Shown here one piece after another: positions 55,322 to 64,000 of a DNA stretch of 64,000 nucleotides; within the stretch, counting starts at the first letter, position 1; each line of letters starts with the position of its first letter. The notes beneath the pieces were generated by a model, which saw only the letters and a program-made list of their open reading frames with translations, was not told the origin of the DNA and ran no database searches. This DNA is from Oscillospiraceae bacterium. GTDB lineage: Bacteria; Bacillota; Clostridia; Oscillospirales; Oscillospiraceae. The stretch covers positions 1-64,000 of the forward strand of contig JAFTFT010000009.1 in assembly GCA_017458335.1 (NCBI GenBank), given 5' to 3'. The position numbers and the translations under genes are program-made.

Positions 55322-56019
55322 GCAGACTCGGAGAGCGGCTGCTGGATCTGCTGTACCCGCCGAAATGCGCCTTCTGCCGGAAACTGGTTTCAGACGGCAG
55401 GATGCTCTGCCCGGACTGTGAAGGGCGGCTTCCGGCACCGGAGAAAGAAATGCAGCGCCAGAAGATTTCCGGTCTTGCGGTTTGCCTCTCACCGCTGTAT
55501 TATACAGGGGATGTGCGCCAGTCCCTGCACCGGTACAAGTTCCAGGGCGCGGCGGCGTATTACCGCGTCTATGCGGAACTCATGAGCGCCTGCATGAAGG
55601 AACACGGGCTGACGGCGGATCTGGTGACCTGGGTCCCGCTCAGCCGGAAGCGGCTCCGCAGCCGCGGCTATGACCAGGCGCGGCTGCTGGCAGAGGAAGT
55701 GGCCAGACTGCAGGGCCTGCTCTGCGAGCGGACATTGGAGAAGATCCGGAACAACCGCGCACAGTCCGGAACCTCCGGGGTGGAGCAGCGGCGCAAAAAC
55801 GTCCTGGGCGTCTATCGCCCGGTGACCTCTTTTACGGGGGAGCATGTCCTGCTCATCGACGACATCGTGACGACAGGTTCCACCCTGGGCGAGGCGGCGA
55901 AGGTGCTCCTGGATGCCGGAGCCGGAGAGGTTTCCGCCCTGACGCTTGCCCGAACCGACAGAGAAGACAGAGGCTTCAGAACAGAATCGAACGGAGAAAT
56001 CGATTATGCAGATATTTGA
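55318..56019 (+). CDS. comFC: ComFC-type phosphoribosyltransferase-fold protein
   Basis: 233 aa. An N-terminal zinc finger (CAFCRK..CPDC) is followed by a PRTase fold with WVPLSRKRLRSRGYDQARLL and the PRPP loop VLLIDDIVTTGSTLGEA. Family members are needed for DNA uptake in competent bacteria; the substrate is unclear. The start is coupled to recD2 (ATGA). The 3' end overlaps the mreB start by 14 nt. comEC begins at 63561, so competence genes recur in the window. Confidence 0.92.
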   Translation: MSRLGERLLDLLYPPKCAFCRKLVSDGRMLCPDCEGRLPAPEKEMQRQKISGLAVCLSPLYYTGDVRQSLHRYKFQGAAAYYRVYAELMSACMKEHGLTADLVTWVPLSRKRLRSRGYDQARLLAEEVARLQGLLCERTLEKIRNNRAQSGTSGVEQRRKNVLGVYRPVTSFTGEHVLLIDDIVTTGSTLGEAAKVLLDAGAGEVSALTLARTDREDRGFRTESNGEIDYADI

Positions 56020-57034
56020 AAAAGACATCGCCATCGATATGGGGACATCCACCACCCTCCTTTTTGAGCAGGGAAAGGGAATCGTTGCCCGTGAACCGAC
56101 GGTGGTGGCGGTGGATCGTTTCAGCGGAAAGATCCAGAAGGTCGGTCAGGATGCCCAGAGAATGCTGGGCCGGACCCCGGCAAATATTGTCGCGATCCAT
56201 CCCATCAGCGCGGGGGTCATCTCGGACTATGAGATGGCGGCGCAGATGCAGCGTGAACTGGTCAGCCGCATCACCTCCTTCAGTCTCTTCAAGCCCTGTG
56301 TGCTCTGCTGCGTGCCGAGCAGCATCAGCGGTGTGGAAGAGCGTGCGGTGATCGACGCGGCCATCGAAGCCGGCGCGAGAAAGGTCTATCTGCTGGAGCA
56401 GGGGGTCGCGACCGCGCTGGGCGCCGGCGTCGACATCAGCAAGCCGGACGGACACATGGTCGTGGACATCGGCGGCGGTACGACGGAGATCGCCATGATC
56501 TCGGCCGGCGGCGTGGTGGAGTGCGAATCCATCAAGACGGCCGGCGGCAGCTTTGACGAATCGATCGTGAAGTATGTGAGAAAGAAATACAACATGCTCA
56601 TCGGCCTGACCGCGGCGGAAGAGCTGAAGAAAAACATCGGCTGCGTGATGCAGCGCCCCGATATGGGAATCGAGGAAGTCAAGGGCCGCAATCTGGCAAA
56701 CGGACTGCCGAAGACCGTCCGCATCAGCTCCAACGAACTGATCGAGGCCTTCGTGGAGCCGATGAACGACATTCTCGAAGCGATCCACGCCGTGCTGGAG
56801 CGCACGCCGCCCCAGCTGGTCGGGGATCTGGATCAGAACGGCATCATCATCTCCGGCGGCGGCAGTCTGGTGTACGGCATGGACCGCCTGATCGAACGCA
56901 GCACCGGCATCCGTACCCTGCCGGTGGACGACCCGGTTTCCTGCGCCACCTACGGAGCGGGAAAGATGCTGAAGCATCTGGATGAGATGAAGGACGGCAT
57001 GATGAATTTTTACCGGATGCGTCAGCTCAGATGA
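56006..57034 (+). CDS. mreB: Rod-shape actin homologue MreB/Mbl
   Basis: 342 aa, cytoplasmic actin-like filament protein that guides lateral wall synthesis. The phosphate-1 loop (IAIDMGTSTTLLF), phosphate-2 VVDIGGGTTEIA and adenosine motif ISGGGSLVYG are intact. ATG 56006 lies within the end of comFC; GGAGAAATCG precedes it. mreC and mreD do not follow, so this may be a second MreB paralogue. Confidence 0.92.
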   Translation: MQIFEKDIAIDMGTSTTLLFEQGKGIVAREPTVVAVDRFSGKIQKVGQDAQRMLGRTPANIVAIHPISAGVISDYEMAAQMQRELVSRITSFSLFKPCVLCCVPSSISGVEERAVIDAAIEAGARKVYLLEQGVATALGAGVDISKPDGHMVVDIGGGTTEIAMISAGGVVECESIKTAGGSFDESIVKYVRKKYNMLIGLTAAEELKKNIGCVMQRPDMGIEEVKGRNLANGLPKTVRISSNELIEAFVEPMNDILEAIHAVLERTPPQLVGDLDQNGIIISGGGSLVYGMDRLIERSTGIRTLPVDDPVSCATYGAGKMLKHLDEMKDGMMNFYRMRQLR

Positions 57035-57064
57035 TCCGGAAAACAGCAGGATGGAGAACAGAAC

Positions 57065-57805
57065 ATGGACCTGATCGCTGCATATAAACACATGAAGAAA
57101 GAAGAAAAACCCCTGACCTGCGCGGCGGTGATCCTCGGCGCGGGCAGCGCCCAGCGCATGGGTTTTGACAAGATGACGGTCATGCTGGACGGACAGCCGG
57201 TCCTGGTCAGAGCGGTGAACGCCTTTGAGCAGTCCCCGCTGGTGCAGGAGATCGTCGTGGTGACGAAGGCTGACCGAATTGAGGAGATCGCCGCCCTCTG
57301 TGATCAGTATAACCTGCGCAAGGTTTCCGCGGTGGTATGCGGCGGCAAAACCCGGACGGAATCCGCTCTCGCGGGCGTGATGGCCCTGAAGCAGGACTGC
57401 CGCCTGACGGCGATCCACGACGGGGCCCGTCCTCTGGTTTCCGGGCAGCTGATCGAGGCCTGTATCCGGAAAGCCGGCGTTCAGTTTGCGGCGATCCCGG
57501 TGGTGAAGAGCACCGACACCCTGCGCGGTGTGGACGAGAAGGGCACGCTGACGGAGGTTTTTGACCGGGAGCATGTGGTCCGGGTTCAGACGCCGCAGGT
57601 TTTTCTGACGGAGATTGTCAAAGCGGCCCTCACCGACGCGGTGACAAGAGGCCTGACTTTTACCGATGACGCGACGGCGGTGGAGCGGCTCGGCATGACG
57701 GTCCGTGCGGTGGAAGGCGAGGAGGAAAATCTCAAGCTCACCACACCGCAGGATCTGGTGATCGCGCAGGGCATTCTTGAGCGCAGAAGAGGAGCGGCGG
57801 AATGA
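57065..57805 (+). CDS. ispD: 2-C-methyl-D-erythritol 4-phosphate cytidylyltransferase
   Basis: 246 aa, MEP isoprenoid pathway. [20 protein letters not shown] is the CTP-binding loop, although the first residues of the usual GxGxRM are [17 protein letters not shown] and VQTPQVFL are diagnostic. About 18 residues precede the usual start. It overlaps ispF by 4 bp. Confidence 0.95.
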   Translation: MDLIAAYKHMKKEEKPLTCAAVILGAGSAQRMGFDKMTVMLDGQPVLVRAVNAFEQSPLVQEIVVVTKADRIEEIAALCDQYNLRKVSAVVCGGKTRTESALAGVMALKQDCRLTAIHDGARPLVSGQLIEACIRKAGVQFAAIPVVKSTDTLRGVDEKGTLTEVFDREHVVRVQTPQVFLTEIVKAALTDAVTRGLTFTDDATAVERLGMTVRAVEGEEENLKLTTPQDLVIAQGILERRRGAAE

Positions 57806-58269
57806 GAATCGGACACGGATATGACGTGCACCGTCTGGTCGAGGGCAGAAAACTGATCCTCGGCGGGGTGGAGATCCCCTGGGAGAAGGGCCTGCTTGGC
57901 CACTCGGATGCGGATGTGCTCACGCATGCGCTGATGGACGCGCTGCTGGGGGCGGCCGGCCTCGGCGACATCGGGCACCTCTTCCCGGACAATGACGACC
58001 GCTTCCTGGGCGCGGACAGCATTGAACTCCTGAAGGAGGTCTGCCGGCTCCTGGCGGAAAAGAACTATCGTGTCGGCAATGTCGATGTGACCGTGATTGC
58101 CCAGCGGCCGAAGCTCGCACCGTACATTGCACAGATGCGCAGCTGCCTGGCAGCGGCGATGCAGGTCGATGAGAGTGCCGTGAATGTCAAGGCGACTACG
58201 GAAGAAAAGCTCGGCTTTACCGGCGAGGGACTCGGCATTGCCGCCCACGCGGTAGCGCTGATTGAGTGA
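57802..58269 (+). CDS. ispF: 2-C-methyl-D-erythritol 2,4-cyclodiphosphate synthase
   Basis: 155 aa, trimeric zinc enzyme of the MEP pathway. [11 protein letters not shown] supplies the Asp/His zinc ligands, and [20 protein letters not shown] completes the site. [16 protein letters not shown] is the family C-terminus. The ispD-ispF order with coupled translation is common. Confidence 0.97.
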   Translation: MRIGHGYDVHRLVEGRKLILGGVEIPWEKGLLGHSDADVLTHALMDALLGAAGLGDIGHLFPDNDDRFLGADSIELLKEVCRLLAEKNYRVGNVDVTVIAQRPKLAPYIAQMRSCLAAAMQVDESAVNVKATTEEKLGFTGEGLGIAAHAVALIE

Positions 58270-58322
58270 TTCCGGCACGGAGTATACTGCCGGACCGCAG
58301 AATCGGAGAAAGGGGAACAACG

Positions 58323-59048
58323 TTGGATATTCAGGGAATCAAGACACTGAACGACTGGGTTCGGGAAAGCGATAACATCGTGTTTTTCGGCGGCGCGGGC
58401 GTCAGCACGGAAAGCGGCATCCCGGATTTCAGAAGCGTGGACGGCCTGTACCATCAGCAGTGGAAGTACCCGCCCGAAGAGATCCTCAGCCACAGTTTCT
58501 TTGAGCGGAATCCCGAGGAGTATTACCGCTTCCACCGGGAAAAGCTGGTGATCGACGGTGTGAAGCCGAACCGGGCCCACCTCAAGCTGGCCGAGCTGGA
58601 GCGGGCGGGGAAGCTGCGCGCGGTGATCACCCAGAACATCGACGGGCTGCACCAGGAAGCGGGGAGCAAAAACGTGCTGGAGCTGCACGGCAGCATCCTG
58701 AGAGCATACTGTTCCCGCTGTCGGAAACCCTGGCCCCAGGAAGTGATCAATCACGGAACGGGTGTGCCGAAATGCGACTGCGGCGGCGTGATCCGGCCGG
58801 ATATCGTGCTCTACGAGGAACCGCTGGATCAGACCGTGATGGAAGACGCGGTGCGTTATATCCGCAACGCCGAGATCCTGATCATCGGCGGGACCAGCCT
58901 GAACGTCTATCCTGCCGCGGGACTGATCCGCTATTACCGCGGGAACAAACTGGTTCTGGTGAATCTGAGCGAGACGCCGTATGATTCCTATGCCAATCTT
59001 GTGATCCACGAGAAGATCGGAGAGGTGTTTTCCCAGATCACGGGATAA
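58323..59048 (+). CDS. Sirtuin, NAD-dependent protein deacylase
   Basis: 241 aa, Sir2/CobB type. GAGVSTESGIPDFRS binds NAD, TQNIDGLHQEAG and the catalytic His of ELHGS follow, and four cysteines (CSRC, then CDCGG) form the zinc site. GGTSLNVYPAAGLI closes the Rossmann fold. A TTG start at 58323 is chosen because AGAAAGGGGA precedes it and the length fits; the frame is open back to 58266. Confidence 0.92.
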   Translation: MDIQGIKTLNDWVRESDNIVFFGGAGVSTESGIPDFRSVDGLYHQQWKYPPEEILSHSFFERNPEEYYRFHREKLVIDGVKPNRAHLKLAELERAGKLRAVITQNIDGLHQEAGSKNVLELHGSILRAYCSRCRKPWPQEVINHGTGVPKCDCGGVIRPDIVLYEEPLDQTVMEDAVRYIRNAEILIIGGTSLNVYPAAGLIRYYRGNKLVLVNLSETPYDSYANLVIHEKIGEVFSQITG

Positions 59049-59090
59049 GACTGAAAGCAAAGCCACGCATTGGAAAGGGGAGATGGAGAC

Positions 59091-60410
59091 ATGTCGAAAG
59101 AGAGCGACGCCATCGACCAGGTATTTAAAATCCATGAGGATGCGAAGAAGGAACGTACCCAATCCCAGAAACTGGATCAGATTCGGGTCGGGACCAGCCA
59201 TCTGACCCGTGAGGAGATGGTCTGGGCCGATGAGGCGGAAGCCGAGGCGCAGGACGGTCCGACAGAGCCCTATCATCCGATCCAGCACCGGGAGGATACC
59301 CGCAGCGGCTGCCTCGGCGGGGTGCTGTATGCGGTGTTCATCCTCTGCGTCAGCATTATTCTGGCCTGTCTCGGGTGGATGGCGGCCAGCGACATGCTCG
59401 CGCTCAACAAAGAGAGCTTTACCGCCACGGTGGTCCTGCCGGACAGCATTTTCGAGACCGAGGTTGTGGAAACCACGGACGAGGACGGAAACGTGACCGG
59501 CCGCAAGACGATCCGGCACGCGGACATCGATTATCTCAGCAATACTCTGAAGCAGGCCGGCCTGATCGAATACCGCTGGCTCTTTGAGTTCTACTGCCGC
59601 ATGGCACACGCGGACGAGAAGGTGCGTCCGGGGGAGTACCAGCTCCAGTCCACCTTTGACTACCGCGCTCTGATCCAGAACATGCGCCCGAACGCGGGTT
59701 CTGCCTCGACGGTAAATGTGACCCTGATCGAAGGTATGACCATGCGCGAGATTTTTGTGCGGTTGGAGCGCAGCGGCGTGGCAAGCTTTGAAGACCTGAT
59801 GGAGGCGGCGGAGACCGCCCGCTTCAACTACAGCTTCATCGAGAACGCAGAGGACGACGAGACCATTGAAGCGGAACGCCTCGAGGGCTTCCTCTTCCCG
59901 GAGACATATAACTTCTACGCCAACATGCAGGCCTCCAGCGCGATCAACAAGTTCCTGGAACAGTTCAACAGCAAGCTCACGGACGAGGTGCTGGCGCAGA
60001 TCCAGGACAGCGGCCGAAGCCTGCGGGACATCGTGACCATCGCCTCCATGATCGAGAAGGAAGCGGCGGACGATGACGAGCGGGCGGATATCGCCTCGGT
60101 CATCTATAACCGCCTGCGGGCGGATATGCAGCTGGGCATTGACGCCTCCATCCTCTATGTCCATCAGGACCACGACGGAGCGCCCACGGCCGAGATGCTG
60201 AAGGAGAAGAGCCCCTACAACACCCGTGTCTATAAGGGCCTGCCGCCCACCCCGATCTGCAATCCGGGCCTGATGAGCATCATTGCCGCGCTGAACCCAA
60301 GCCAGACGGATTATTATTACTACGCCCTGGATACCGAGACCGGGCGGCACCGGTTCTTCAACGACGAGAACGAATTCAACGCCTTTGTCGCGACACAGGA
60401 CTATGAATGA
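59091..60410 (+). CDS. mltG: Endolytic murein transglycosylase MltG
   Basis: 439 aa. A cytoplasmic N-terminus of about 80 residues is followed by one membrane helix (VLYAVFILCVSIILACLGWM) and an external YceG/MltG domain with LysM-like part (VTLIEGMTMREIFVRLERSG) and the catalytic Glu in LEGFLFPETYNFY. ASMIEKEAADDDERADIASV is a family signature. It cleaves nascent glycan strands to end elongation. ATG 59091 follows AAAGGGGAG. Confidence 0.95.
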   Translation: MSKESDAIDQVFKIHEDAKKERTQSQKLDQIRVGTSHLTREEMVWADEAEAEAQDGPTEPYHPIQHREDTRSGCLGGVLYAVFILCVSIILACLGWMAASDMLALNKESFTATVVLPDSIFETEVVETTDEDGNVTGRKTIRHADIDYLSNTLKQAGLIEYRWLFEFYCRMAHADEKVRPGEYQLQSTFDYRALIQNMRPNAGSASTVNVTLIEGMTMREIFVRLERSGVASFEDLMEAAETARFNYSFIENAEDDETIEAERLEGFLFPETYNFYANMQASSAINKFLEQFNSKLTDEVLAQIQDSGRSLRDIVTIASMIEKEAADDDERADIASVIYNRLRADMQLGIDASILYVHQDHDGAPTAEMLKEKSPYNTRVYKGLPPTPICNPGLMSIIAALNPSQTDYYYYALDTETGRHRFFNDENEFNAFVATQDYE

Positions 60411-60535
60411 AACCCGCTCCGGTATCGTGACTCAGTTGTACCGTGTCTCCTTCCGCGAGGCAGGAGATACCGCAGAAATACAGTTCGCTGACGGGAATAA
60501 CCCAGCCAATCTTTGACGGAAAACGAGGAAAAAAC

Positions 60536-63175
60536 ATGAAAAACTACGGACTGAACGAATTGAGAGAGATGTTTCTCAGCTTCTTTGAAACCAAGGGCCA
60601 CCTGCGCCTGCCGAGCTTCTCTCTGATTCCCCAGAATGACGCAAGCCTGCTGCTCATCAACTCCGGCATGGCGCCGATGAAGCCCTGGTTCAAGGGAGAA
60701 CAGGAGCCGCCGCGGCACCGGGTCTGCACCTGCCAGAAGTGCATCCGCACCGGCGACATCGAAAACATCGGCAAGACGGCCCGCCACGGCACCTTCTTTG
60801 AGATGCTGGGCAATTTCTCCTTCGGTGATTATTTCAAGAAGGAAGCCATCGCCTGGAGCTGGGAATTCCTGACTTCCCCGGAGTGGGTGGGCCTGGATCC
60901 GGATCGCCTGTACCCTTCGGTCTACGTGGACGACGATGAGGCCGCCTCCATCTGGGAGCACGACATCGGCATCGCGCCCGAGCGCATCTTCCGTTTCGGC
61001 AAGGAGGACAACTTCTGGGAGCACGGCGCCGGCCCCTGCGGCCCCTGTTCGGAGATCTACTATGACCGCGGCGAGAAGTACGGCTGCGGCAAGCCGACCT
61101 GCACTGTGGGCTGCGACTGCGACCGCTACATCGAGGTCTGGAACAATGTGTTCAGTCAGTTTGACAACGACGGCCACAACAACTACACCGAACTCAAGCA
61201 GAAGAACATCGATACCGGCATGGGCCTGGAGCGCCTCGCGGTGGTCTGCCAGGGCGTCGACTCGCTCTTCGACGTGGACACCGTCATGCACGTCACCCAT
61301 AAGGTCAGCGAACTCACTGGCGCCTACTACGGCGAGAGCCATAAGAAGGACGTTTCCCTTCGTGTCATCACGGACCACATCCGCAGCTCCGTCTTCATGA
61401 TCTGCGACGGCGTGCTTCCGTCGAACGAAGGCCGCGGCTACGTGCTTCGCCGCCTGCTGCGCCGGGCAGCCCGCCACGGCAAGCTCCTCGGCGTGAACGA
61501 GCCCTTCCTCCATGAGATCGTCGATACCGTCGTCGAAGTCAGTGGCGGCCAGTATCCCGAGCTGAAGGAAAAGCAGAAGTACATCACGACCGTCATCCGC
61601 AGCGAGGAAGAGAAGTTCGGCAGAACCATCGACGCCGGCCTGCGCATCTTCTCCGAGCTTCTGGAGAGCCATCGCGCCAAGGGCGAGACGGTGTTTTCCG
61701 GCGCGGACGCGTTCAAGCTCTACGACACCTACGGTTTCCCCCTCGACCTCACCGTCGAGATGTGCGGGGATGCCGGATACACCGTGGACGAGGAAGGCTT
61801 CCGCAGCCTGATGCAGGAGCAGCGCGTGCGTGCCCGTGAGGCCCGCAAGGCGCTGGGCGATCTCGGCTGGGCCGGCATCAGCTTCGGCAAGGATATTCCG
61901 GATACGGAGTTTATCGGCTATGACCAGGACAGCTGCGAGGCGACCCTTCTCGCGGCCGTCCGTGAGGGCGAGACCAGCGGTTTTGTCTCGGAAGGCGATG
62001 AGGCCATCCTCGTGCTGGACCGCAGCGTTCTCTACGCTGAGATGGGCGGCCAGCTCTCCGACACCGGCATCATCCGCAAGGACGGCTTTGTCTTTGAGGT
62101 TCAGAGCGTCCAGAAGAACAAGGGCGGAAAGTTCATGCACAGCGGCGTCGTCCGGTCCGGCCAGGCCATGGTGGGGGACTCCGTCACCGTGACGAGAGAC
62201 GCCGAGCGCCGTGCGGCCCTCTGCCGCGCCCACAGCGCGACCCATCTGCTGCATAAAGCCCTGCGCGAGGTACTGGGTGAGCATGTACATCAGGCCGGCT
62301 CCCTCGTGGATACGGATCTGCTCCGCTTTGACTTTACCCACTTCTCCGCCCCCACGGCGGAAGAGCTTGACGCGGTGCGTGAGGCGGTGAACCGTGCAAT
62401 TCTTGCCGATTACCCGGTGGTCACGAAGGAAATGAGCCTCGAAGAGGCGAAAAAGACCCACGCCGCGGCTCTGTTCGGTGAGAAGTACGGCGAAGTCGTG
62501 CGCGTGGTGGATATGGGCGGCTGGAGCCTGGAACTCTGCGGCGGCACCCATGTTTCAAACACCGCGAAGATCGGAAGCTTCGTCCTGGTTTCCGAAGGCT
62601 CCGTGGCCTCCGGCGTGCGCCGGATCGAGGCCCTGACCGGACTGCGCGCGCTGCAGTACGGCCGGGAGCAGGAAAAGCTTCTGCAGGAAGCCGCAGCCCG
62701 CTTCAAGACTGTGCCGGCAGAGCTCACGAAGAAGCTGGATCAGCAGGCCGCGGAGCTGAAGGAACTTCGCCGCAGCCTGGAGCAGCTGCGTGATCAGGCA
62801 AATGCCCGCGGCGCGGACAGCGTTCTGGAGAAGGCCGAACAGGTCGGCCCCGTAAAGGTGGTGGCCTTCAAGACAGAGGGTGATCCGAACGCGCTGCGGA
62901 AGCAGGGCGACTCCCTGCGGGATAAGGATCCGGCCATCGTGGCGCTGATGGCGGCGGTGAACGGAGAGAAACTGAGCTTCCTCTGCGTTTGCGGCAAGGA
63001 AGCCGTCGCGGCCGGCGTCAAAGCCGGAGACCTGATCCGTCAGATTTCCGCCATCGCCGGAGGAAAGGGCGGCGGCAAGCCCGATTCCGCTATGGGCGGC
63101 GGCACCGACGTCGCCAAACTGGACGCGGCTCTGGCCAGCCTGAAACCGTTTGTAGAAGAAATCGTATCAAAATAA
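60536..63175 (+). CDS. alaS: Alanyl-tRNA synthetase
   Basis: 879 aa. The class II catalytic core occupies the N-terminus (LRLPSFSLIPQNDASLLLIN, RHGTFFEMLGNFSFGDYF). The editing domain carries HSATHLLHKAL and CGGTH zinc ligands. The C-terminal DHHA1-type domain includes GGKGGGKPDSAMGGG. ATG 60536 follows AAACGAGGAAA. I see no T-box in the 125-nt upstream gap. Confidence 0.97.
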   Translation: MKNYGLNELREMFLSFFETKGHLRLPSFSLIPQNDASLLLINSGMAPMKPWFKGEQEPPRHRVCTCQKCIRTGDIENIGKTARHGTFFEMLGNFSFGDYFKKEAIAWSWEFLTSPEWVGLDPDRLYPSVYVDDDEAASIWEHDIGIAPERIFRFGKEDNFWEHGAGPCGPCSEIYYDRGEKYGCGKPTCTVGCDCDRYIEVWNNVFSQFDNDGHNNYTELKQKNIDTGMGLERLAVVCQGVDSLFDVDTVMHVTHKVSELTGAYYGESHKKDVSLRVITDHIRSSVFMICDGVLPSNEGRGYVLRRLLRRAARHGKLLGVNEPFLHEIVDTVVEVSGGQYPELKEKQKYITTVIRSEEEKFGRTIDAGLRIFSELLESHRAKGETVFSGADAFKLYDTYGFPLDLTVEMCGDAGYTVDEEGFRSLMQEQRVRAREARKALGDLGWAGISFGKDIPDTEFIGYDQDSCEATLLAAVREGETSGFVSEGDEAILVLDRSVLYAEMGGQLSDTGIIRKDGFVFEVQSVQKNKGGKFMHSGVVRSGQAMVGDSVTVTRDAERRAALCRAHSATHLLHKALREVLGEHVHQAGSLVDTDLLRFDFTHFSAPTAEELDAVREAVNRAILADYPVVTKEMSLEEAKKTHAAALFGEKYGEVVRVVDMGGWSLELCGGTHVSNTAKIGSFVLVSEGSVASGVRRIEALTGLRALQYGREQEKLLQEAAARFKTVPAELTKKLDQQAAELKELRRSLEQLRDQANARGADSVLEKAEQVGPVKVVAFKTEGDPNALRKQGDSLRDKDPAIVALMAAVNGEKLSFLCVCGKEAVAAGVKAGDLIRQISAIAGGKGGGKPDSAMGGGTDVAKLDAALASLKPFVEEIVSK

Positions 63176-63194
63176 GATAAAAGGAGCGGTTATC

Positions 63195-63536
63195 ATGAAC
63201 GATTGTCTGTTTTGCAAAATCATTGCCGGGGAGATCCCCAGCACGAAGGTCTATGAGGACGACAAAGTCTATGCCTTCCGGGACATCAATCCCCAGGCGC
63301 CGGTCCACGTGCTGGTCCTGCCGAAGGAGCATATGGACTCCGCCAACGCCATTACCGCGGAAAACGTGGGGAATGTAGCGGCCGTTTTTGAAGCCATCCC
63401 CAAAATCGCGGCGGCGGAAGGACTTTCCGACGGCTACCGCGTGATCAACAACTGCGGCGCCGACGCCGGTCAGAGCGTGATGCACATTCACTTCCACCTC
63501 ATCGGCGGACGGAAACTGGGAGAGAAGATCGTCTGA
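63195..63536 (+). CDS. HIT family nucleotide hydrolase (HINT-like)
   Basis: 113 aa, histidine-triad protein hydrolysing AMP-lysine-type or nucleoside phosphoramidate bonds. CLFCKIIAGEIPS is the N-terminus, and the catalytic triad motif SVMHIHFHLIGG is intact. AAGGAG precedes the ATG. Confidence 0.95.
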   Translation: MNDCLFCKIIAGEIPSTKVYEDDKVYAFRDINPQAPVHVLVLPKEHMDSANAITAENVGNVAAVFEAIPKIAAAEGLSDGYRVINNCGADAGQSVMHIHFHLIGGRKLGEKIV

Positions 63537-63560
63537 TCAAAAATAAAGGGAGAGGGAAAG

Positions 63561-64000
63561 ATGCGTAAGCTTGCCATTGCCTGTGCTTCAGCAGCTGCCG
63601 CCATCTTTCTCTCTTTTTATCTATTGCCGCGAAGTGTCGTCCTGGTGCTCGCGGCCGTCTGTGTGCCGTCCGGCGCGGTCCTGCTCTGGAAGGGAAACGG
63701 GGCGCCGCGCAGAGTGCGTGCGGTCTTCCTTGCACTGCTGGGGGCCGGGCTCGGCTTTGCATCCTATGCCCTTCATTGGAATGCGACCATCGGCCGCGCC
63801 GTTGACTGGGACGAGACGGAACAGCGCATGTCCGTGTGCCTCCTGGAGTCTCCCGAGGTTTTTGAGCGCTATACCCGCCTGTTGGTTCAGCGGACCGAAG
63901 CGCCGAAGCTGAATCTCATGCTCTATGCCTATGACGGTGAACTTCCGGAACTCCGTCCGGGCGACCTGCTGGAAGTAAGCGCCCGTTTTCGCCGGGCCGA
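63561..64000 (+). CDS. comEC: Partial ComEC/Rec2-type DNA uptake channel, N-terminus
   Basis: 146 codons before the window ends. Two hydrophobic segments (about 5-30 and 35-75) are followed by a DUF4131-like soluble region with LLESPEVFERYTRLLVQ and RPGDLLEVSARFR, typical of the start of ComEC. The competence domain and metallo-beta-lactamase domain lie beyond the edge, so the call rests on the N-terminus alone. GGGAGAGGGAAAG precedes the ATG. Confidence 0.7.
   Translation, partial: MRKLAIACASAAAAIFLSFYLLPRSVVLVLAAVCVPSGAVLLWKGNGAPRRVRAVFLALLGAGLGFASYALHWNATIGRAVDWDETEQRMSVCLLESPEVFERYTRLLVQRTEAPKLNLMLYAYDGELPELRPGDLLEVSARFRRA

Noticed and set aside
60411-60535. A T-box riboswitch upstream of alaS
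   Set aside because: The gap is too short and I find neither the conserved T-box sequence nor a terminator.

Overview
The window is a GC-rich bacterial chromosome segment that reads as a Clostridia (Firmicutes) genome, most like gut Oscillospiraceae or relatives. The basis is the Firmicutes order of the complete S10-spc-alpha ribosomal locus, the zinc-type S14, the zinc-LID adenylate kinase, a lysine riboswitch, a ComFC/RecD2/MreB neighbourhood, and small secreted Cys/His-repeat proteins common in gut Clostridia. The taxonomic call is an inference. Codon-phase GC makes most long antisense frames shadows of the real genes.

Layout. 1-383: 5' part of a repeat-bearing lipoprotein gene running off the left edge (minus strand). 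614-9320: an information-processing block on the plus strand: glnS, uvrB, polA, rimI, tsaD, radC. 9563-17762: an oligopeptide-type ABC importer (binding protein, two permeases, one fused double ATPase) followed by a DUF917 protein, an M29/NicX-like metalloenzyme and a YczE-like membrane protein, apparently one uptake-and-catabolism operon. 17774-18053: two minus-strand tRNA genes, Leu(CAA) and Thr(CGT), with terminators and a promoter. 18482-20520: a DUF362 protein and a secreted CHAP/NlpC-like amidase. 20600-20769: tRNA-Thr(TGT) and tRNA-Tyr(GTA). 20877-21968: an acyltransferase-3 membrane protein. 22038-37985: one long ribosomal protein locus from rpsJ to rplQ, including secY, adk, map, infA and rpoA, with a roughly 300-nt structured leader. 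38004: a HAD phosphatase.

The accessory part is 38766-43488. A four-gene minus-strand operon with its own strong promoter encodes an ABC exporter, an acyltransferase-like membrane protein, a PqqD-like (RRE-fold) small protein and an HPr-kinase-like ATPase. Two of its three junctions are 4-bp ATGA overlaps. Downstream is a separately promoted, AT-rich gene for a 120-aa protein with a leader-like N-terminus. I read this as a candidate peptide or protein modification and export system related to, but lacking the hallmark enzymes of, lasso-peptide clusters. It is the best candidate here for an undescribed system.

43584-48024: a cysteine desulfidase family gene on the minus strand, then a lysine riboswitch with terminator controlling a three-gene polar amino-acid ABC importer, which is thereby assigned to lysine. 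48188: a membrane protein with two TrkA-like Rossmann domains and a RyR-like C-terminus. 50210-64000: uvrA, recD2, comFC, mreB, ispD, ispF, a sirtuin, mltG, alaS, a HIT protein and the start of comEC.

A second theme is duplication of gene 3' ends. The last ten codons and stop of uvrB are repeated downstream with only synonymous changes. The last codons and stop of the lysine-binding-protein gene occur three times. The last codons of rplC are a 27-bp tandem repeat. In the first two cases a C-run/G-run palindrome lies between the copies.
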